64,000 nt of DNA from Bacteroides_D sp963543925 (GCA_963543925.1 CAUUCP010000002.1:1-64000); one strand, 5' to 3'. Positions 45,000-54,299 are shown, counted from the stretch's first letter. The notes: generated by a model from the sequence alone, not told the origin. Translations and numbers: made by a program.

Positions 45000-46277
45000 A
45001 TGAAACAAGAAATACAAGCCATAGACCGCAAGGATTTTGCCCCTATCGTACACGCTATCGGGGCAGACATTGAGCAAACGCAGGTGCGTATCGTGGCATC
45101 CGCCAATGCCGATATGCTCTTTCACTATTGGAAGGTGGGGCATTTCATTCTCTACCTCCAAGAGAAAGAGGGCTGGGGAGCTAAGGTCATCGACAAACTT
45201 TCGGAGGCTATTCGCTCACAATATCCTGATAAGAAAGGCTATTCTCGCAGAAACATCTTCTACATGTGTCGCTTTGCCAGTGCCTATCCTCTGAATGTGT
45301 TGCAACAAATGTGCGAGGCAGACAGCATGCTAAGTAATCCATCTGTGGGCGCAGTGAAAGCCCTTACGACTCAACTCAATCAATTAGTGCAAGAGCCTCT
45401 TGCACTAATCCCAAATACAGAAGATCAACCGATTGAAATTACGCAAGAACCTCTTGCACAATTAGGAGAAGTAGCTCAAACGTTATCCTCTGTCTATCAG
45501 ACAGACATCAAGCAAATAGAGACGCTCTTCAAGCGTTCTGCGGTTGTTCGTACAAATTGGGCGAGCCATGTGATACTCCTCAACAGCAAGCTCCCTCTTG
45601 GCGAACGCTATTGGTATATCACGCAAGCCGTGGCGAATGGATGGAGTAGCAACGTTCTAAAAACACAGTTGGACACCAATCTTTTCGCTCGTCAGATTAC
45701 GGCAAAGAAAGTGAGCAACTTCTCTGCACGCTTGCCAAAACCACAAAGCGACCTTGCTAACTATTTGATGAAAGACCCTTATATCTTCGATATGATGGGG
45801 CAAACGGACAAGATGGCAGAAAAGGATATTGAACGGCAATTGGTTTCGCACATCACGAAGTATCTGCTTGAAATGGGGAGTGGTTTTGCTTTTGTTGCTC
45901 AGCAAAAACATTTTCAGGTGGGCGAACAAGACTTCTATGCCGACCTCGTCCTCTACAACATTCAGCTGCACGCCTATGTGGTCATCGAGCTGAAGGCAAC
46001 GCCCTTCAAACCCGAATACATGGGGCAACTGAATTTCTACATCAATGTGATAGACGACACGCTCCGAGGCGAACACGATAACAAGACCATCGGCTTGCTG
46101 CTCTGCAATGGTGGCGACAAGGTAGTGGCGCAATATGCTCTCTCAGGCTACGACCAGCCAATCGGTGTCAGCGATTATCAACTAACAAAGGCTATTCCAG
46201 ACAATTTGAAGTCTGCCTTACCTACAATTGAAGAAGTCGAGGAAGAATTAACTAAGATTGTAGAGCAAGTAGATTAA
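45000..46277 (+). CDS. DUF1016 / YhcG-family PD-(D/E)XK nuclease-like protein
   Basis: 425 aa. The N-terminal DUF1016_N domain (about 20-110) contains MLFHYWKVGHFI, GWGAKVIDKLSEAIRSQYPDKKGYSRRNIFYMCRFA. The C-terminal PD-(D/E)XK nuclease domain (about 280-425) contains FYADLVLYN and YVVIELKATPFKPEYMGQLNFYI, i.e. D and E-x-K candidate active-site residues, intact. ATG 45000 is chosen because the upstream extension overlaps the protease gene in another frame. The family is widely transferred and often near restriction or defence genes; its function is unproven. It lies between a tandem duplication and an inverted repeat beside tRNA-Ser, suggesting acquisition at a tRNA-adjacent site. Confidence 0.87.
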   Translation: MKQEIQAIDRKDFAPIVHAIGADIEQTQVRIVASANADMLFHYWKVGHFILYLQEKEGWGAKVIDKLSEAIRSQYPDKKGYSRRNIFYMCRFASAYPLNVLQQMCEADSMLSNPSVGAVKALTTQLNQLVQEPLALIPNTEDQPIEITQEPLAQLGEVAQTLSSVYQTDIKQIETLFKRSAVVRTNWASHVILLNSKLPLGERYWYITQAVANGWSSNVLKTQLDTNLFARQITAKKVSNFSARLPKPQSDLANYLMKDPYIFDMMGQTDKMAEKDIERQLVSHITKYLLEMGSGFAFVAQQKHFQVGEQDFYADLVLYNIQLHAYVVIELKATPFKPEYMGQLNFYINVIDDTLRGEHDNKTIGLLLCNGGDKVVAQYALSGYDQPIGVSDYQLTKAIPDNLKSALPTIEEVEEELTKIVEQVD

Positions 46278-46356
46278 GCCATTTTACGTGCTGGATTCAA
46301 CCCACAAATACAACAATTCCATACAAGAAATACCGAGAAACTTTTTGGGTGTAATA

Positions 46357-46385
46357 AAGGGTGTAACTCATTGAGTTACACCCTT
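46357..46385. terminator. Perfect inverted repeat between DUF1016 and tRNA-Ser
   Basis: AAGGGTGTAACTCA (46357-46370) is the exact inverse of TGAGTTACACCCTT (46372-46385) around one T. It ends 4 bp from the tRNA CCA end and could terminate both converging transcripts. GGGTGTAA also occurs just upstream at 46347-46354. Confidence 0.65.
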
Positions 46386-46388
46386 CAT

Positions 46389-46476
46389 TGGCGGAGAAAG
46401 AGGGATTCGAACCCCCGGTACGTTGCCGTACTACGGTTTTCAAGACCGTCGCATTAGACCACTCTGCCATTTCTCC
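46389..46476 (-). tRNA. tRNA-Ser (anticodon UGA)
   Basis: The minus strand reads GGAGAAA for the 5' acceptor strand, pairing with TTTCTCC at the 3' end. The anticodon loop CTTGAAA gives UGA. A long variable arm (GTACGGCAACGTAC) is characteristic of class II serine tRNA, and GGTTCGAATCC is the T arm. G discriminator and CCA are encoded (46389-46392). Length is 88 nt with CCA. Confidence 0.97.
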
Positions 46477-46480
46477 ACCG

Positions 46481-46510
46481 CAAAGATAGCACCTTTCTTT
46501 GAAATACCAA
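46481..46510 (-). promoter_or_regulatory. Promoter of tRNA-Ser
   Basis: TTG (46508-46510), 19-nt spacer, TATCTTTG (46481-46488) on the minus strand, ending 4 bp before the tRNA 5' end, so the leader is only a few nucleotides. Confidence 0.75.
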
Positions 46511-46545
46511 CAACAAAGAAAGAAGAGAAGAGAGAGAGGATAAAA

Positions 46546-46583
46546 GAAGAAGCCCTCCCCTGACCATTGGTCAAGGAAGGGCT
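46546..46583 (-). terminator. Terminator of the third SusC/SusD operon
   Basis: On the minus strand AGCCCT, then CTTGACC/GGTCAGG, then AGGGCT form a long stem followed by TCTTCTTTT. It lies 37 bp after the SusD-like stop codon. Confidence 0.8.
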
Positions 46584-46619
46584 TTGTTTTTCGTTATCCA
46601 CACCCCGCTGCTTCGTTAT

Positions 46620-48098
46620 TTAGAAGCTAGCGAAGCCGTCGGTCTGGACTAGGTTCGGATTTGCTCTTAGCTCCTCGGCAGGGATAGGGAGCGTAAACTT
46701 CTTCGTCCCATACTTATAGGCATCCTTGTAGAAATCGCCTGTCCCCTTCACCTCACACTTCTCGTCTACACTCCGTTTGAATCGTGCTAAATCGTCGAAA
46801 CGGAATCCTTCAAAACAGAGCTCCTTTTGCCGCTCCAGTAAGATGGCGTCTTCCGTCGCCTCAGTGTGTAGAGAAGCACCACGCTGCGCAGCAATGCTAT
46901 TGAGTGCCGCCAACGCTCCAGCAAGGTCGCCTATACGGAAGAGCGCCTCAGCCTTCATCAGTACGACCTCTTCGTAACGCATGAGTACGATGTTGTCGGT
47001 ATTGTTCTTGTGGTCAGGATATTTCCCCAAGTTCGCCAAATAGGTGTGCAACTTTTCGTTCGCCTTTTCCTTGCGTTTCCTTTGCTCAACATTTTCGCCT
47101 ATCATAGCCTCGCTTCCTCGGATGTCGTTGGCTTCGAATAGGTTCTTCAGGTACTGGGTTGGTGCTACAGCCCCGAAATCTGGGTCGTGATAGGTCTGTG
47201 CTAGACTGAGGGTATTGGTCATCGCAGCTGCGGTAATCGCGAGTTCAAAGATCGAATTCGGATTCAGCTTTTTTCTCCACGAAGCCACGTACTCATTTTT
47301 GTCTAGGATACGGAACTGATTGCTATTTTCGACTTCCTTCAGACTTTGGAGCGCTTTTTCCCATTCACCGAACCATAGCGCCATACGGGCACGTAGTACG
47401 TGTGCCGCATAGTAATTTAGGTAGACTTGCAGGTTCATAGCATTCTGCCCACCAGTGAGCTTTTCATCGTCCTTTCCTGCCTTCAGCAAGGTGATGGCCT
47501 TATCGATATCAGCATATAGTTGCGTCTTTACCTCGTCAACCGAATTACGGGCCATCGTGAGATTCTTAGGCGGATAAGCCGTCGCGTACGGGATACCCGT
47601 CACCGAGCTTCCCGAATGTTGCGCCCCAAAGACACGCAGCAAGTCGTAATGTATCAATGCCCGCAACCCGTAGGCTTGCCCCACAGCGAATTGCGCTTCC
47701 TTGTTACCAGAGAAGGCGGTTTCGTGTGCTATAACGGCATTGGTGGCGGCCACTGCCTTGTACATATTCGTCCACAGGTTCAAGATATCGTAGTTCTCCG
47801 GCACGATGTACTTCCCAGCGTTGTACTCCATATACATATACATGGCGTTGAGGTTCGCCATACAATTTTCCGATCGAAGCTCTCCCAAGACCACCATATA
47901 TCGCCCATAGTATGCATCTGTTGCCATGAGGCGATACGCGCTATAGAGAACCGAACTGAGCACCTCCACGGAATTGATATCCTCGTACTTGAGCTTCCCT
48001 GAAACAGGAAACTCCAAAGAGTCTTTACCACACGCACCGAGGAATATACTTGCTGCAGCGAGGAGGGCAAGGAGGGGGGTAATTATTCTTCTTTTCAT
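46620..48098 (-). CDS. SusD/RagB-family outer-membrane lipoprotein (third pair)
   Basis: 492 aa, lipoprotein signal MKRRIITPLLALLAAASIFLGAC (Cys23). Residues GQAYGLRALIHYDLLRVFGAQHS correspond to the SusD helical core, VLMRYEEVVLMKAEALFRIG to the TPR-like region, and LLERQKELCFEGFRFDDLARFKR to the C-terminal signature. It is clearly distant from the two paralogues at 22 and 30 kb and closer to the RagB group. It follows its SusC partner with an 18-bp gap. Ligand unknown; RagB of Porphyromonas gingivalis binds peptides. Confidence 0.9.
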   Translation of the reverse strand: MKRRIITPLLALLAAASIFLGACGKDSLEFPVSGKLKYEDINSVEVLSSVLYSAYRLMATDAYYGRYMVVLGELRSENCMANLNAMYMYMEYNAGKYIVPENYDILNLWTNMYKAVAATNAVIAHETAFSGNKEAQFAVGQAYGLRALIHYDLLRVFGAQHSGSSVTGIPYATAYPPKNLTMARNSVDEVKTQLYADIDKAITLLKAGKDDEKLTGGQNAMNLQVYLNYYAAHVLRARMALWFGEWEKALQSLKEVENSNQFRILDKNEYVASWRKKLNPNSIFELAITAAAMTNTLSLAQTYHDPDFGAVAPTQYLKNLFEANDIRGSEAMIGENVEQRKRKEKANEKLHTYLANLGKYPDHKNNTDNIVLMRYEEVVLMKAEALFRIGDLAGALAALNSIAAQRGASLHTEATEDAILLERQKELCFEGFRFDDLARFKRSVDEKCEVKGTGDFYKDAYKYGTKKFTLPIPAEELRANPNLVQTDGFASF

Positions 48099-48116
48099 TC
48101 TCTAGAGCCTCCCAAA

Positions 48117-51100
48117 CTAGAAATTAATATTACAACCCACGGAGTATGTGCGCATAGCGGGGTTACGGAACTCCCACAGACCGTTGTCAGGAACCTCGGG
48201 GTCGTAATTCAGCTTCTTATCAAACTTGTAAGTAAAGAGATTAGTGAGTTGTCCGTACACCGTTACCGAGCCGTTGAAGTGGATTCTATTGAGCCACGAT
48301 TTAGGAAGGTTGTACCCTAACGTTAGGTCTCTGAGTCGGAAAAAGTCTCCCTTTCGTAGAAAATGGTCGCTATTGCGAATCACACCGTTCTGTCCCGCTC
48401 CTATTCCTGTAATCGGTAGGTCGGCCTCTGTATCTCCGATCCCCTTCCAGAGTTTTCCATACATCCCGTCGACACCGCGGTGTTTCAAGATATGGGAAGC
48501 GTCATCGTTGTAGAAGTCCGAGAAATAGGGGTTCATAATCTTGTGCCCCATGGCTAGGTATCCACTAATGTCAAGGTAAGCACCCTTCCAGTCAACATGG
48601 AAAGAGAGTCCCGAGGTGAGCGTCGGTATAGCGCTGCACCCCATCCACAGACGCTGTGCTTGTGTATAGTCTTTAGTGGTGCTGGTACGGGTCTCGTCGG
48701 TATAGTAGAGCGACATCCCCGTGGTAGGATCTACCCCTGCATAGGCATAGAGATACCACTCATTTACGGTATGGTCTTCATCGATGTTGGTATAAGCACC
48801 ATTACTTAGTGGGATGGTCTTTCCCGATTGAGGGTCATGTGCCAATTTTGTCACCTTGTTGCTTACTGTAGCAAGGTTTACTCCCAAATTCATATTGAGG
48901 TCTTTCAGACGTAGAATACCGAAATCTAGCTGCGTTTCTATACCCCGGTTATACATCTCCCCAGCATTGCGATAGACGGAGGTATGTCCCGACGAGAGGG
49001 GTAGCGGGACAGGCTGTAATAGGTCATAGGTACGCTTGTTGAAATAGGTCACCGAGCCCGAAATACGGTCATACCAGAGCGAAAACTCCATCCCTACGTC
49101 CAGTGTAGCGTTCTTTTCCCAAGTCAGATCTGGGTTACCGTAGTCATAGACATCGCCAGCAGGACGTCCATTGTAAGAACCAAAATATTCGAGGGTACGA
49201 AGATATCTCCCCTCTCCCCCAACCTCCGAGTTTCCACTAATCCCGTAGGAGGTACGGAAGCGTAGGCGAGTGATGGTGTTCACAAAAGGCTCAAAGAACT
49301 TTTCAGCGTGGATATTCCAAGCGACGCCAACCGATCCAAAGTTCCCAAACCGTTTGTCACGAGCAAAACGTGACGAACCTTCCAGACGATAAGAGAGGTC
49401 AAGGATATACCGTCCATCGTAGTCGTAGTTGGCAAGCAGAAGGTAAGCTGCATTCCCCCAGCTCGACTCCGATCCGTTAGTACCCTGATTGGTCTTCAAA
49501 GAACCAAGCTCTTTCATCTTATCCGTAGCTGAGTTGAAAGCCTGTCCCGAGAGGAAATTGACATAGCTACGTTGGTATTCTTGGAGGGCGAGCAAGGAGA
49601 TCTTGTGGTTCTCCAAGAATCGGAGGTCGTAGTTCAGCGAGTTCTGTGTCACAAAGTTGTAGGTAGACTGCTTACTCTGGTAGGCGCGTCCTCCCTCGTA
49701 GCTATGGTCGCTATGCAGTCGGTTGTCGTACTCTTTTGCATCAAAAAGTACAAAGTCTAGCGCCACACGACTCTTAAAGCTTAATCCCTCAATAATAGTT
49801 GCCGTCAATTGGTTGTTCGTCGAAAGGTGCGAAAGCACTTGTTTTCCCTCGTTATGGTCTTTCAAATAGAGCCAGTTCAGTGCACCTCCAAGATCAATAT
49901 TGGGCTTCCCATCTTTGTAGACTGGTGTGAAAGGAGAGGCATAATAAGGTCCCGCAACAGGATTTCCCATAGTACCGATCTGTTCAGCAAAAACCCCGTC
50001 CTGTCTAGTATACGAAACTTGGTTGTTCGTTGAGAACTTCAACCACTTTACGAGCGTTCTGTCTACGTTGAGTGCACCACTCACTCGCTTGAAATCTGCA
50101 CCTACAACTGGGTTTTGCGAATAGTTTCCTCCGAAGGACGCATAAAAGGTCTGTGTATCATCTCCCCCCGAAGCAGAAATCTGTGCATCGACGGTGCTCG
50201 TAATGGGTCGCCAGTAAGCCTTCGCGAAATCGTAATCGGGACGTCCCGCATCGTTCCAAGCCTTGATATTCGGCGTAGTCCCGTCAGCATTGCTCAGAAT
50301 ATCTTTTCTGTAGGTTTCCACATCAGGCAGCGAATTCCATAACTCGTTGACCTTCTCCAGCTGCTTCGGAGTCAGTTTCCCGATCGCATAGTTCAGGTAA
50401 ATCCCTTTGTCATGCTTCTGCTCATCAAGCAACTTCTTCACGAATGCTCCATTCCTCTTTGTAAAAGCGAGGAGTTCGAGCTGCTGCTCTGCCGTCATAA
50501 ATCCTAGGTTCGGAAGACGCTGTGCCGCACCGTATCGTGCACTAAAGTTGAACTTGGTAGCCCCTTTTCGTCCATTCTTGGTTTTGATGACGATAACACC
50601 GTTCGATCCCCGTGCTCCGTAAGCCGCCGTCGCAGATGCATCCTTCAGCAAAGTCACCGACTCGATATCTGCATTGTTTAGCGAAGCAAGGGCGGAGAGA
50701 CTAGAGGAATTAAGCCCTCTGTTTTCTTTTTCATATGCGATAGGCACTCCATCTACGACGTAAAGCGGATCGGTATTACTCCCCGTTACAGAACTAGCCC
50801 CACGCACACGCACCGTGGAGAGCGAGCCTGGAGTCGAAGAGCTCATGTTCGTAACCATCCCAGGTACCTTTCCCGCCATCCCCTCTACAACCTGTAGTGC
50901 AGGACGCGCGTTGAGATCCTTGGCATCCATCTGAACACTAGATCCCGTCATCTGATTCTTTCCGCGCGAGGTATATCCTAGCACCATGACTTGGTCAATC
51001 TCCTCAAGCGCTGGTTGCATCTCCACATTGAGTTCTACCTGTCCATGCCCCGCTCCAACCACAATCTCCTGCGTTTGCATCCCAACGTACTCGAATATCA

Positions 51101-51338
51101 GGACAGCCGCCACATCCTCTACATTGATAGAGTATTTCCCATCCATATTCGTGACCACACCCGTATTTGTACCCTTGATTCGTACAGCAAGCTGTGGTAG
51201 CGGCAACCCATCCTCTGCAGAGGTCACGACCCCCGAGACGGTAAAACGTTCCACCACCACATTGGGGACGGCTATTTCTTGTGCGAGCGCGACTCCCACA
51301 AGCATCAGTAGTAGAAAGAGTAGCAAATTCCTTTTCAT
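48117..51338 (-). CDS. SusC/RagA-family TonB-dependent transporter (third pair)
   Basis: 1073 aa. ATG 51338 (MKRNLLLFLLLMLVGVALAQ) gives a clean signal peptide; the open frame extends 23 codons upstream into the promoter. A CarboxypepD_reg-like domain (about 33-108, FTVSGVVTSAEDGLPLPQL) is followed by the TonB box DQVMVLGY (about 118-125) and plug (VEGMAGKVPGMVTN, DPLYVVDGVPIAYE, IESVTLLKDASATAAYGARGSNG). The barrel ends AMRTYSVGCNINF. It is intact and has a promoter with both consensus elements. Partner SusD-like gene follows 18 bp downstream. Ligand unknown. Confidence 0.92.
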   Translation of the reverse strand: MKRNLLLFLLLMLVGVALAQEIAVPNVVVERFTVSGVVTSAEDGLPLPQLAVRIKGTNTGVVTNMDGKYSINVEDVAAVLIFEYVGMQTQEIVVGAGHGQVELNVEMQPALEEIDQVMVLGYTSRGKNQMTGSSVQMDAKDLNARPALQVVEGMAGKVPGMVTNMSSSTPGSLSTVRVRGASSVTGSNTDPLYVVDGVPIAYEKENRGLNSSSLSALASLNNADIESVTLLKDASATAAYGARGSNGVIVIKTKNGRKGATKFNFSARYGAAQRLPNLGFMTAEQQLELLAFTKRNGAFVKKLLDEQKHDKGIYLNYAIGKLTPKQLEKVNELWNSLPDVETYRKDILSNADGTTPNIKAWNDAGRPDYDFAKAYWRPITSTVDAQISASGGDDTQTFYASFGGNYSQNPVVGADFKRVSGALNVDRTLVKWLKFSTNNQVSYTRQDGVFAEQIGTMGNPVAGPYYASPFTPVYKDGKPNIDLGGALNWLYLKDHNEGKQVLSHLSTNNQLTATIIEGLSFKSRVALDFVLFDAKEYDNRLHSDHSYEGGRAYQSKQSTYNFVTQNSLNYDLRFLENHKISLLALQEYQRSYVNFLSGQAFNSATDKMKELGSLKTNQGTNGSESSWGNAAYLLLANYDYDGRYILDLSYRLEGSSRFARDKRFGNFGSVGVAWNIHAEKFFEPFVNTITRLRFRTSYGISGNSEVGGEGRYLRTLEYFGSYNGRPAGDVYDYGNPDLTWEKNATLDVGMEFSLWYDRISGSVTYFNKRTYDLLQPVPLPLSSGHTSVYRNAGEMYNRGIETQLDFGILRLKDLNMNLGVNLATVSNKVTKLAHDPQSGKTIPLSNGAYTNIDEDHTVNEWYLYAYAGVDPTTGMSLYYTDETRTSTTKDYTQAQRLWMGCSAIPTLTSGLSFHVDWKGAYLDISGYLAMGHKIMNPYFSDFYNDDASHILKHRGVDGMYGKLWKGIGDTEADLPITGIGAGQNGVIRNSDHFLRKGDFFRLRDLTLGYNLPKSWLNRIHFNGSVTVYGQLTNLFTYKFDKKLNYDPEVPDNGLWEFRNPAMRTYSVGCNINF

Positions 51339-51377
51339 GTGCCTTAGCGTTATTTCGTTTCCACACTTACTCACGAA

Positions 51378-51407
51378 CAAAATTACAATATCCAATAAAA
51401 ATACCAA
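51378..51407 (-). promoter_or_regulatory. Promoter of the third SusC/SusD operon
   Basis: TTG (51405-51407), 19-nt spacer, TAATTTTG (51378-51385) on the minus strand, 39 bp before the chosen susC ATG. It supports the start at 51338. Confidence 0.7.
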
Positions 51408-51528
51408 CCCACGTTTCTAATTTATTGTGATTTTACTCATGCTACCAAGATGTCCCCCCAAAAAATATACCGAACGTGCAGAGAGATTTACAGACGCTAC
51501 GCACTACGTACCCCCATTAGTACGATAC

Positions 51529-51800
51529 GATCCTAAAAAAGTGTGTCCCACATCACAGCAACGGGGGAGAAAAATGAGGAAGAGAAATGGGGAAGAAAAA
51601 CGTGGAAATACCGCTTTATGTTTTCCTTAATGCCTTATCCCCAAAAAAGGCACACTAGGAGTACACCAATGCTACACATACTCTATACGTGCTCTACACG
51701 TACTCTACACGTACTAAATTAGGTAAAATTACCTACCCAAAAAATAGCCCATATTTACATATACTCCCTTATTTCTACGTAGCATTATTTATATTACCGT
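51529..51800 (-). repeat. Dispersed intergenic repeat, copy 3 (inverted)
   Basis: Read on the minus strand it repeats the order of copy 2: AATATGGGCTATTTTT, AGGTAATTTTACCT, an 11-bp array (GTGTAGAGTAC, GTGTAGAGCAC, GTATAGAGTAT), CATTGGTGTACTCCTAG, GGATAAGGCATTAAGG, TTGCTGTGATG, and the terminal ACACACTTTTTTAGGAT. The left boundary is unclear. It lies between the third susC promoter and ftsY. No gene is supported elsewhere in 51408-51994. Confidence 0.75.
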
Positions 51801-51939
51801 ATAGAAAAGAGGCTTTAGAAATTCGTAAAGTAGGCGGATGGAAAGGGGGATAAGAAACGGAAGGAGACGGAGAAATGGGCAGCTTTTACAGACACTACAT
51901 TAAAATCCCATAAGGTGGATAGTCTGATGACTTTTTCTG

Positions 51940-51967
51940 TTGGCTATAACTTTTCTTGGTATCTTTA
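51940..51967 (+). promoter_or_regulatory. Promoter of ftsY-rimO
   Basis: TTG (51940-51942), 17-nt spacer, TATCTTTA (51960-51967), a one-mismatch -7 box, 27 bp before the ftsY ATG. Confidence 0.5.
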
Positions 51968-51994
51968 CGCCAAAATTTAATAACTATTCGGTCA

Positions 51995-52936
51995 ATGGCG
52001 CTATTCGGTTTGTTTGGTCGGAAAAAGAAGGACAAAGAGGACTTGGACAAAGGACTTCAAAAGACCAAAGAGGGGCTTTTCTCGAAATTCGCACGGCTCA
52101 TCACGGCGCGTTCACGCATTGACGACGAAATGCTCGACGAGCTGGAGGAGATCCTGATTTCCTCCGATATGGGCGTAGAAACGACAATCAAGATCATCGA
52201 TACGCTCAAAAAGCGTGTAGCACAAGAGCGGTACAAAAACGCTGCAGAGCTGCAGGGATACCTGCGGGAGGTAATCCTTGATCTCCTCCAAGAAGAGCCC
52301 CCCCTCCCTCCCCCAGAGGAAAGTAAGCCGTACGTCATCTTGGTAGTTGGGGTGAATGGTGTGGGAAAGACGACCACCATAGGCAAGTTAGCGCATCGTT
52401 TTAGAGAAGAGGGGAAGAAGGTACTGATCGGGGCGGCGGATACTTTTCGTGCAGCGGCCGTAGACCAGCTTTCCATTTGGGCAGAACGTGCACAGTGTCA
52501 CATCATCAAACAACAAATGGGCGCAGACCCCGCGGCAGTAGCCTTTGACACGATGACAGCCGCTAAGGCTGGGGACTATGATGTGGTCTTGATAGACACT
52601 GCGGGGCGCTTGCACAACAAGGTCAATCTGATGAATGAGCTTGGCAAGATCAAGCGCGTCATGCAAAAGGTATTTCCATTCGTACCTCAGGAGGTGCTCT
52701 TGGTACTCGATGCCGCCACAGGTCAGAACGCCTATGAGCAGGCCAAGCAGTTTATGAGTGTCACGGAGATCAACGCACTTGCACTCACCAAGCTGGATGG
52801 TACAGCACGAGGAGGCGTAGCCATCGGGATTAGCGATCAGTTACGCGTCCCAATCAAGTATATCGGCGTGGGCGAAGGTATTGATGATTTACAAAATTTC
52901 GACCGCGTAGCTTTTGTAGACTCGCTCTTTGCCTAG
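51995..52936 (+). CDS. ftsY: Signal recognition particle receptor FtsY
   Basis: GTPase that docks SRP-ribosome complexes at the inner membrane. 313 aa: short charged N-terminus (MALFGLFGRKKKDKEDLDKG), NG domain with the N-terminal four-helix bundle (about 30-110), G1 VNGVGKTTTIGKLAH, DTFRAAAVDQL, G3 DTAGRLHNK and G4 TKLDGTARGG. The ATG at 51995 is preferred since the frame upstream overlaps the promoter. The rimO start codon follows its stop with no gap. Confidence 0.95.
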   Translation: MALFGLFGRKKKDKEDLDKGLQKTKEGLFSKFARLITARSRIDDEMLDELEEILISSDMGVETTIKIIDTLKKRVAQERYKNAAELQGYLREVILDLLQEEPPLPPPEESKPYVILVVGVNGVGKTTTIGKLAHRFREEGKKVLIGAADTFRAAAVDQLSIWAERAQCHIIKQQMGADPAAVAFDTMTAAKAGDYDVVLIDTAGRLHNKVNLMNELGKIKRVMQKVFPFVPQEVLLVLDAATGQNAYEQAKQFMSVTEINALALTKLDGTARGGVAIGISDQLRVPIKYIGVGEGIDDLQNFDRVAFVDSLFA

Positions 52937-54250
52937 ATGGGAGGTACTACTTCGCCGCGCGTGGTGATAGTAACGCTCGGGTGTTCGAAGAATGTCGTAG
53001 ACTCCGAGCACATCGGGGCCTCCTTTGCTGAGGGAGGTTGGCGCGTATATTACGACGAAGAGCCACGCCGAGGCGACCTGCTGATATTGAACACGTGCGG
53101 ATTTATCGGTGACGCCAAAGAGGAATCGGTGAACTATATCTTGCGTGCGGAGCGTCTTCGCAAAGAGGGCTTCTTGAAGCGTTTGGTGGTAATGGGCTGT
53201 CTTTCCCAGCGCTACCGAAACGAGTTGCGCACGGAGATCCCCAACGTAGATGCATGGTATGGGGTAAATGAGGAGGCGTCTCTCCTTCGCGACCACAACC
53301 TTTCTCCCGCGGCGGGAAATTTGCGTCTCCAATCCACGCCGCGTCATTTTGCCTATCTGAAGATAGCAGAGGGTTGTGACCGTAGTTGTGCGTTTTGTGC
53401 AATCCCTGCGATACGGGGGCGTTTCCATTCTACGGACGAAGAAACCTTGGTACGCGAAGCCAAGGAGCTCGCCGCAGGGGGAGTGAAGGAGCTTATCCTT
53501 GTAGCCCAGGAGCTAACCTACTATGGTCGGGAACGTCGCCAGGCGAATGCGTTAGTCCATTTATTGGAGCGTTTGGCAGGCGAGACGGAGATCGAATGGT
53601 TGCGACTCCACTACGCGTATCCGCATGACTTTCCGTCAGATCTGATAGCGTGGATGGCACGTGAGCCGAAGGCGTGTCACTACCTAGACATCCCCGTGCA
53701 GCATGCCGCAGACTCGGTATTACAGTCGATGCATCGTGCGCATTCCCACGCACAGACCGTAACCTTGATCGAACAACTGCGTGACGCAATCCCAGACATT
53801 GCGCTTCGCACGACGCTCATCGTCGGATATCCGACAGAGGGAGACAAAGAGTTCGCGGAGCTTCTTGATTTTGTCCAGTGGGCATCTTTCGAACACTTGG
53901 GCGCTTTTCCTTACTCTTCCGAAGACGGGACATATGCTGCGCAGCATCTGAGTGATGTCGTACCTCCAGAGGAAAAACAGCGTCGGTATGATGAGCTTAT
54001 GAAGCTTCAACGAGGTATCGCGGAACTTGTTCGCGGCAAGCGCGTTGGAACGACATTACCCGTGCTTTTGGAGTCGGAGATGGAATCGGGGCTTTGGGTG
54101 GGGCGTACACGCTATGACTCGCCAGAGATAGATGGCGAAGTGCACGTACGCACGGGAGCGACTGTGGTGCACGCAGGAGAGATTCTCCCCGTAAAGCTTG
54201 TTTCAGTGTTAGACTATGACTTCGAAGGTGTTTTAACAGCGCTCCCGTAA
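52937..54250 (+). CDS. rimO: Ribosomal protein uS12 methylthiotransferase RimO
   Basis: Radical-SAM enzyme adding a methylthio group to an aspartate of ribosomal protein uS12. 437 aa: N-terminal MTTase domain with three cluster cysteines (TLGCSKN, NTCGFI, VMGCLSQRY), the radical-SAM CxxxCxxC in GCDRSCAFCAIP (about 148-159), IPVQHAADSVLQSMHR, and a C-terminal TRAM-like domain (about 370-437). The LGCSKN form distinguishes it from MiaB. It is immediately adjacent to ftsY, so the two are translationally linked. Confidence 0.95.
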   Translation: MGGTTSPRVVIVTLGCSKNVVDSEHIGASFAEGGWRVYYDEEPRRGDLLILNTCGFIGDAKEESVNYILRAERLRKEGFLKRLVVMGCLSQRYRNELRTEIPNVDAWYGVNEEASLLRDHNLSPAAGNLRLQSTPRHFAYLKIAEGCDRSCAFCAIPAIRGRFHSTDEETLVREAKELAAGGVKELILVAQELTYYGRERRQANALVHLLERLAGETEIEWLRLHYAYPHDFPSDLIAWMAREPKACHYLDIPVQHAADSVLQSMHRAHSHAQTVTLIEQLRDAIPDIALRTTLIVGYPTEGDKEFAELLDFVQWASFEHLGAFPYSSEDGTYAAQHLSDVVPPEEKQRRYDELMKLQRGIAELVRGKRVGTTLPVLLESEMESGLWVGRTRYDSPEIDGEVHVRTGATVVHAGEILPVKLVSVLDYDFEGVLTALP

Positions 54251-54299
54251 GGAGAAATTTGCTGTATTCCCACGCGGCTTCCCATTAGAAAAGATTTAC

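Noticed and set aside
51427..51630. 67-codon open frame upstream of ftsY
   Set aside because: It lies inside repeat copy 3, is very basic and low in complexity, and is not conserved between repeat copies.
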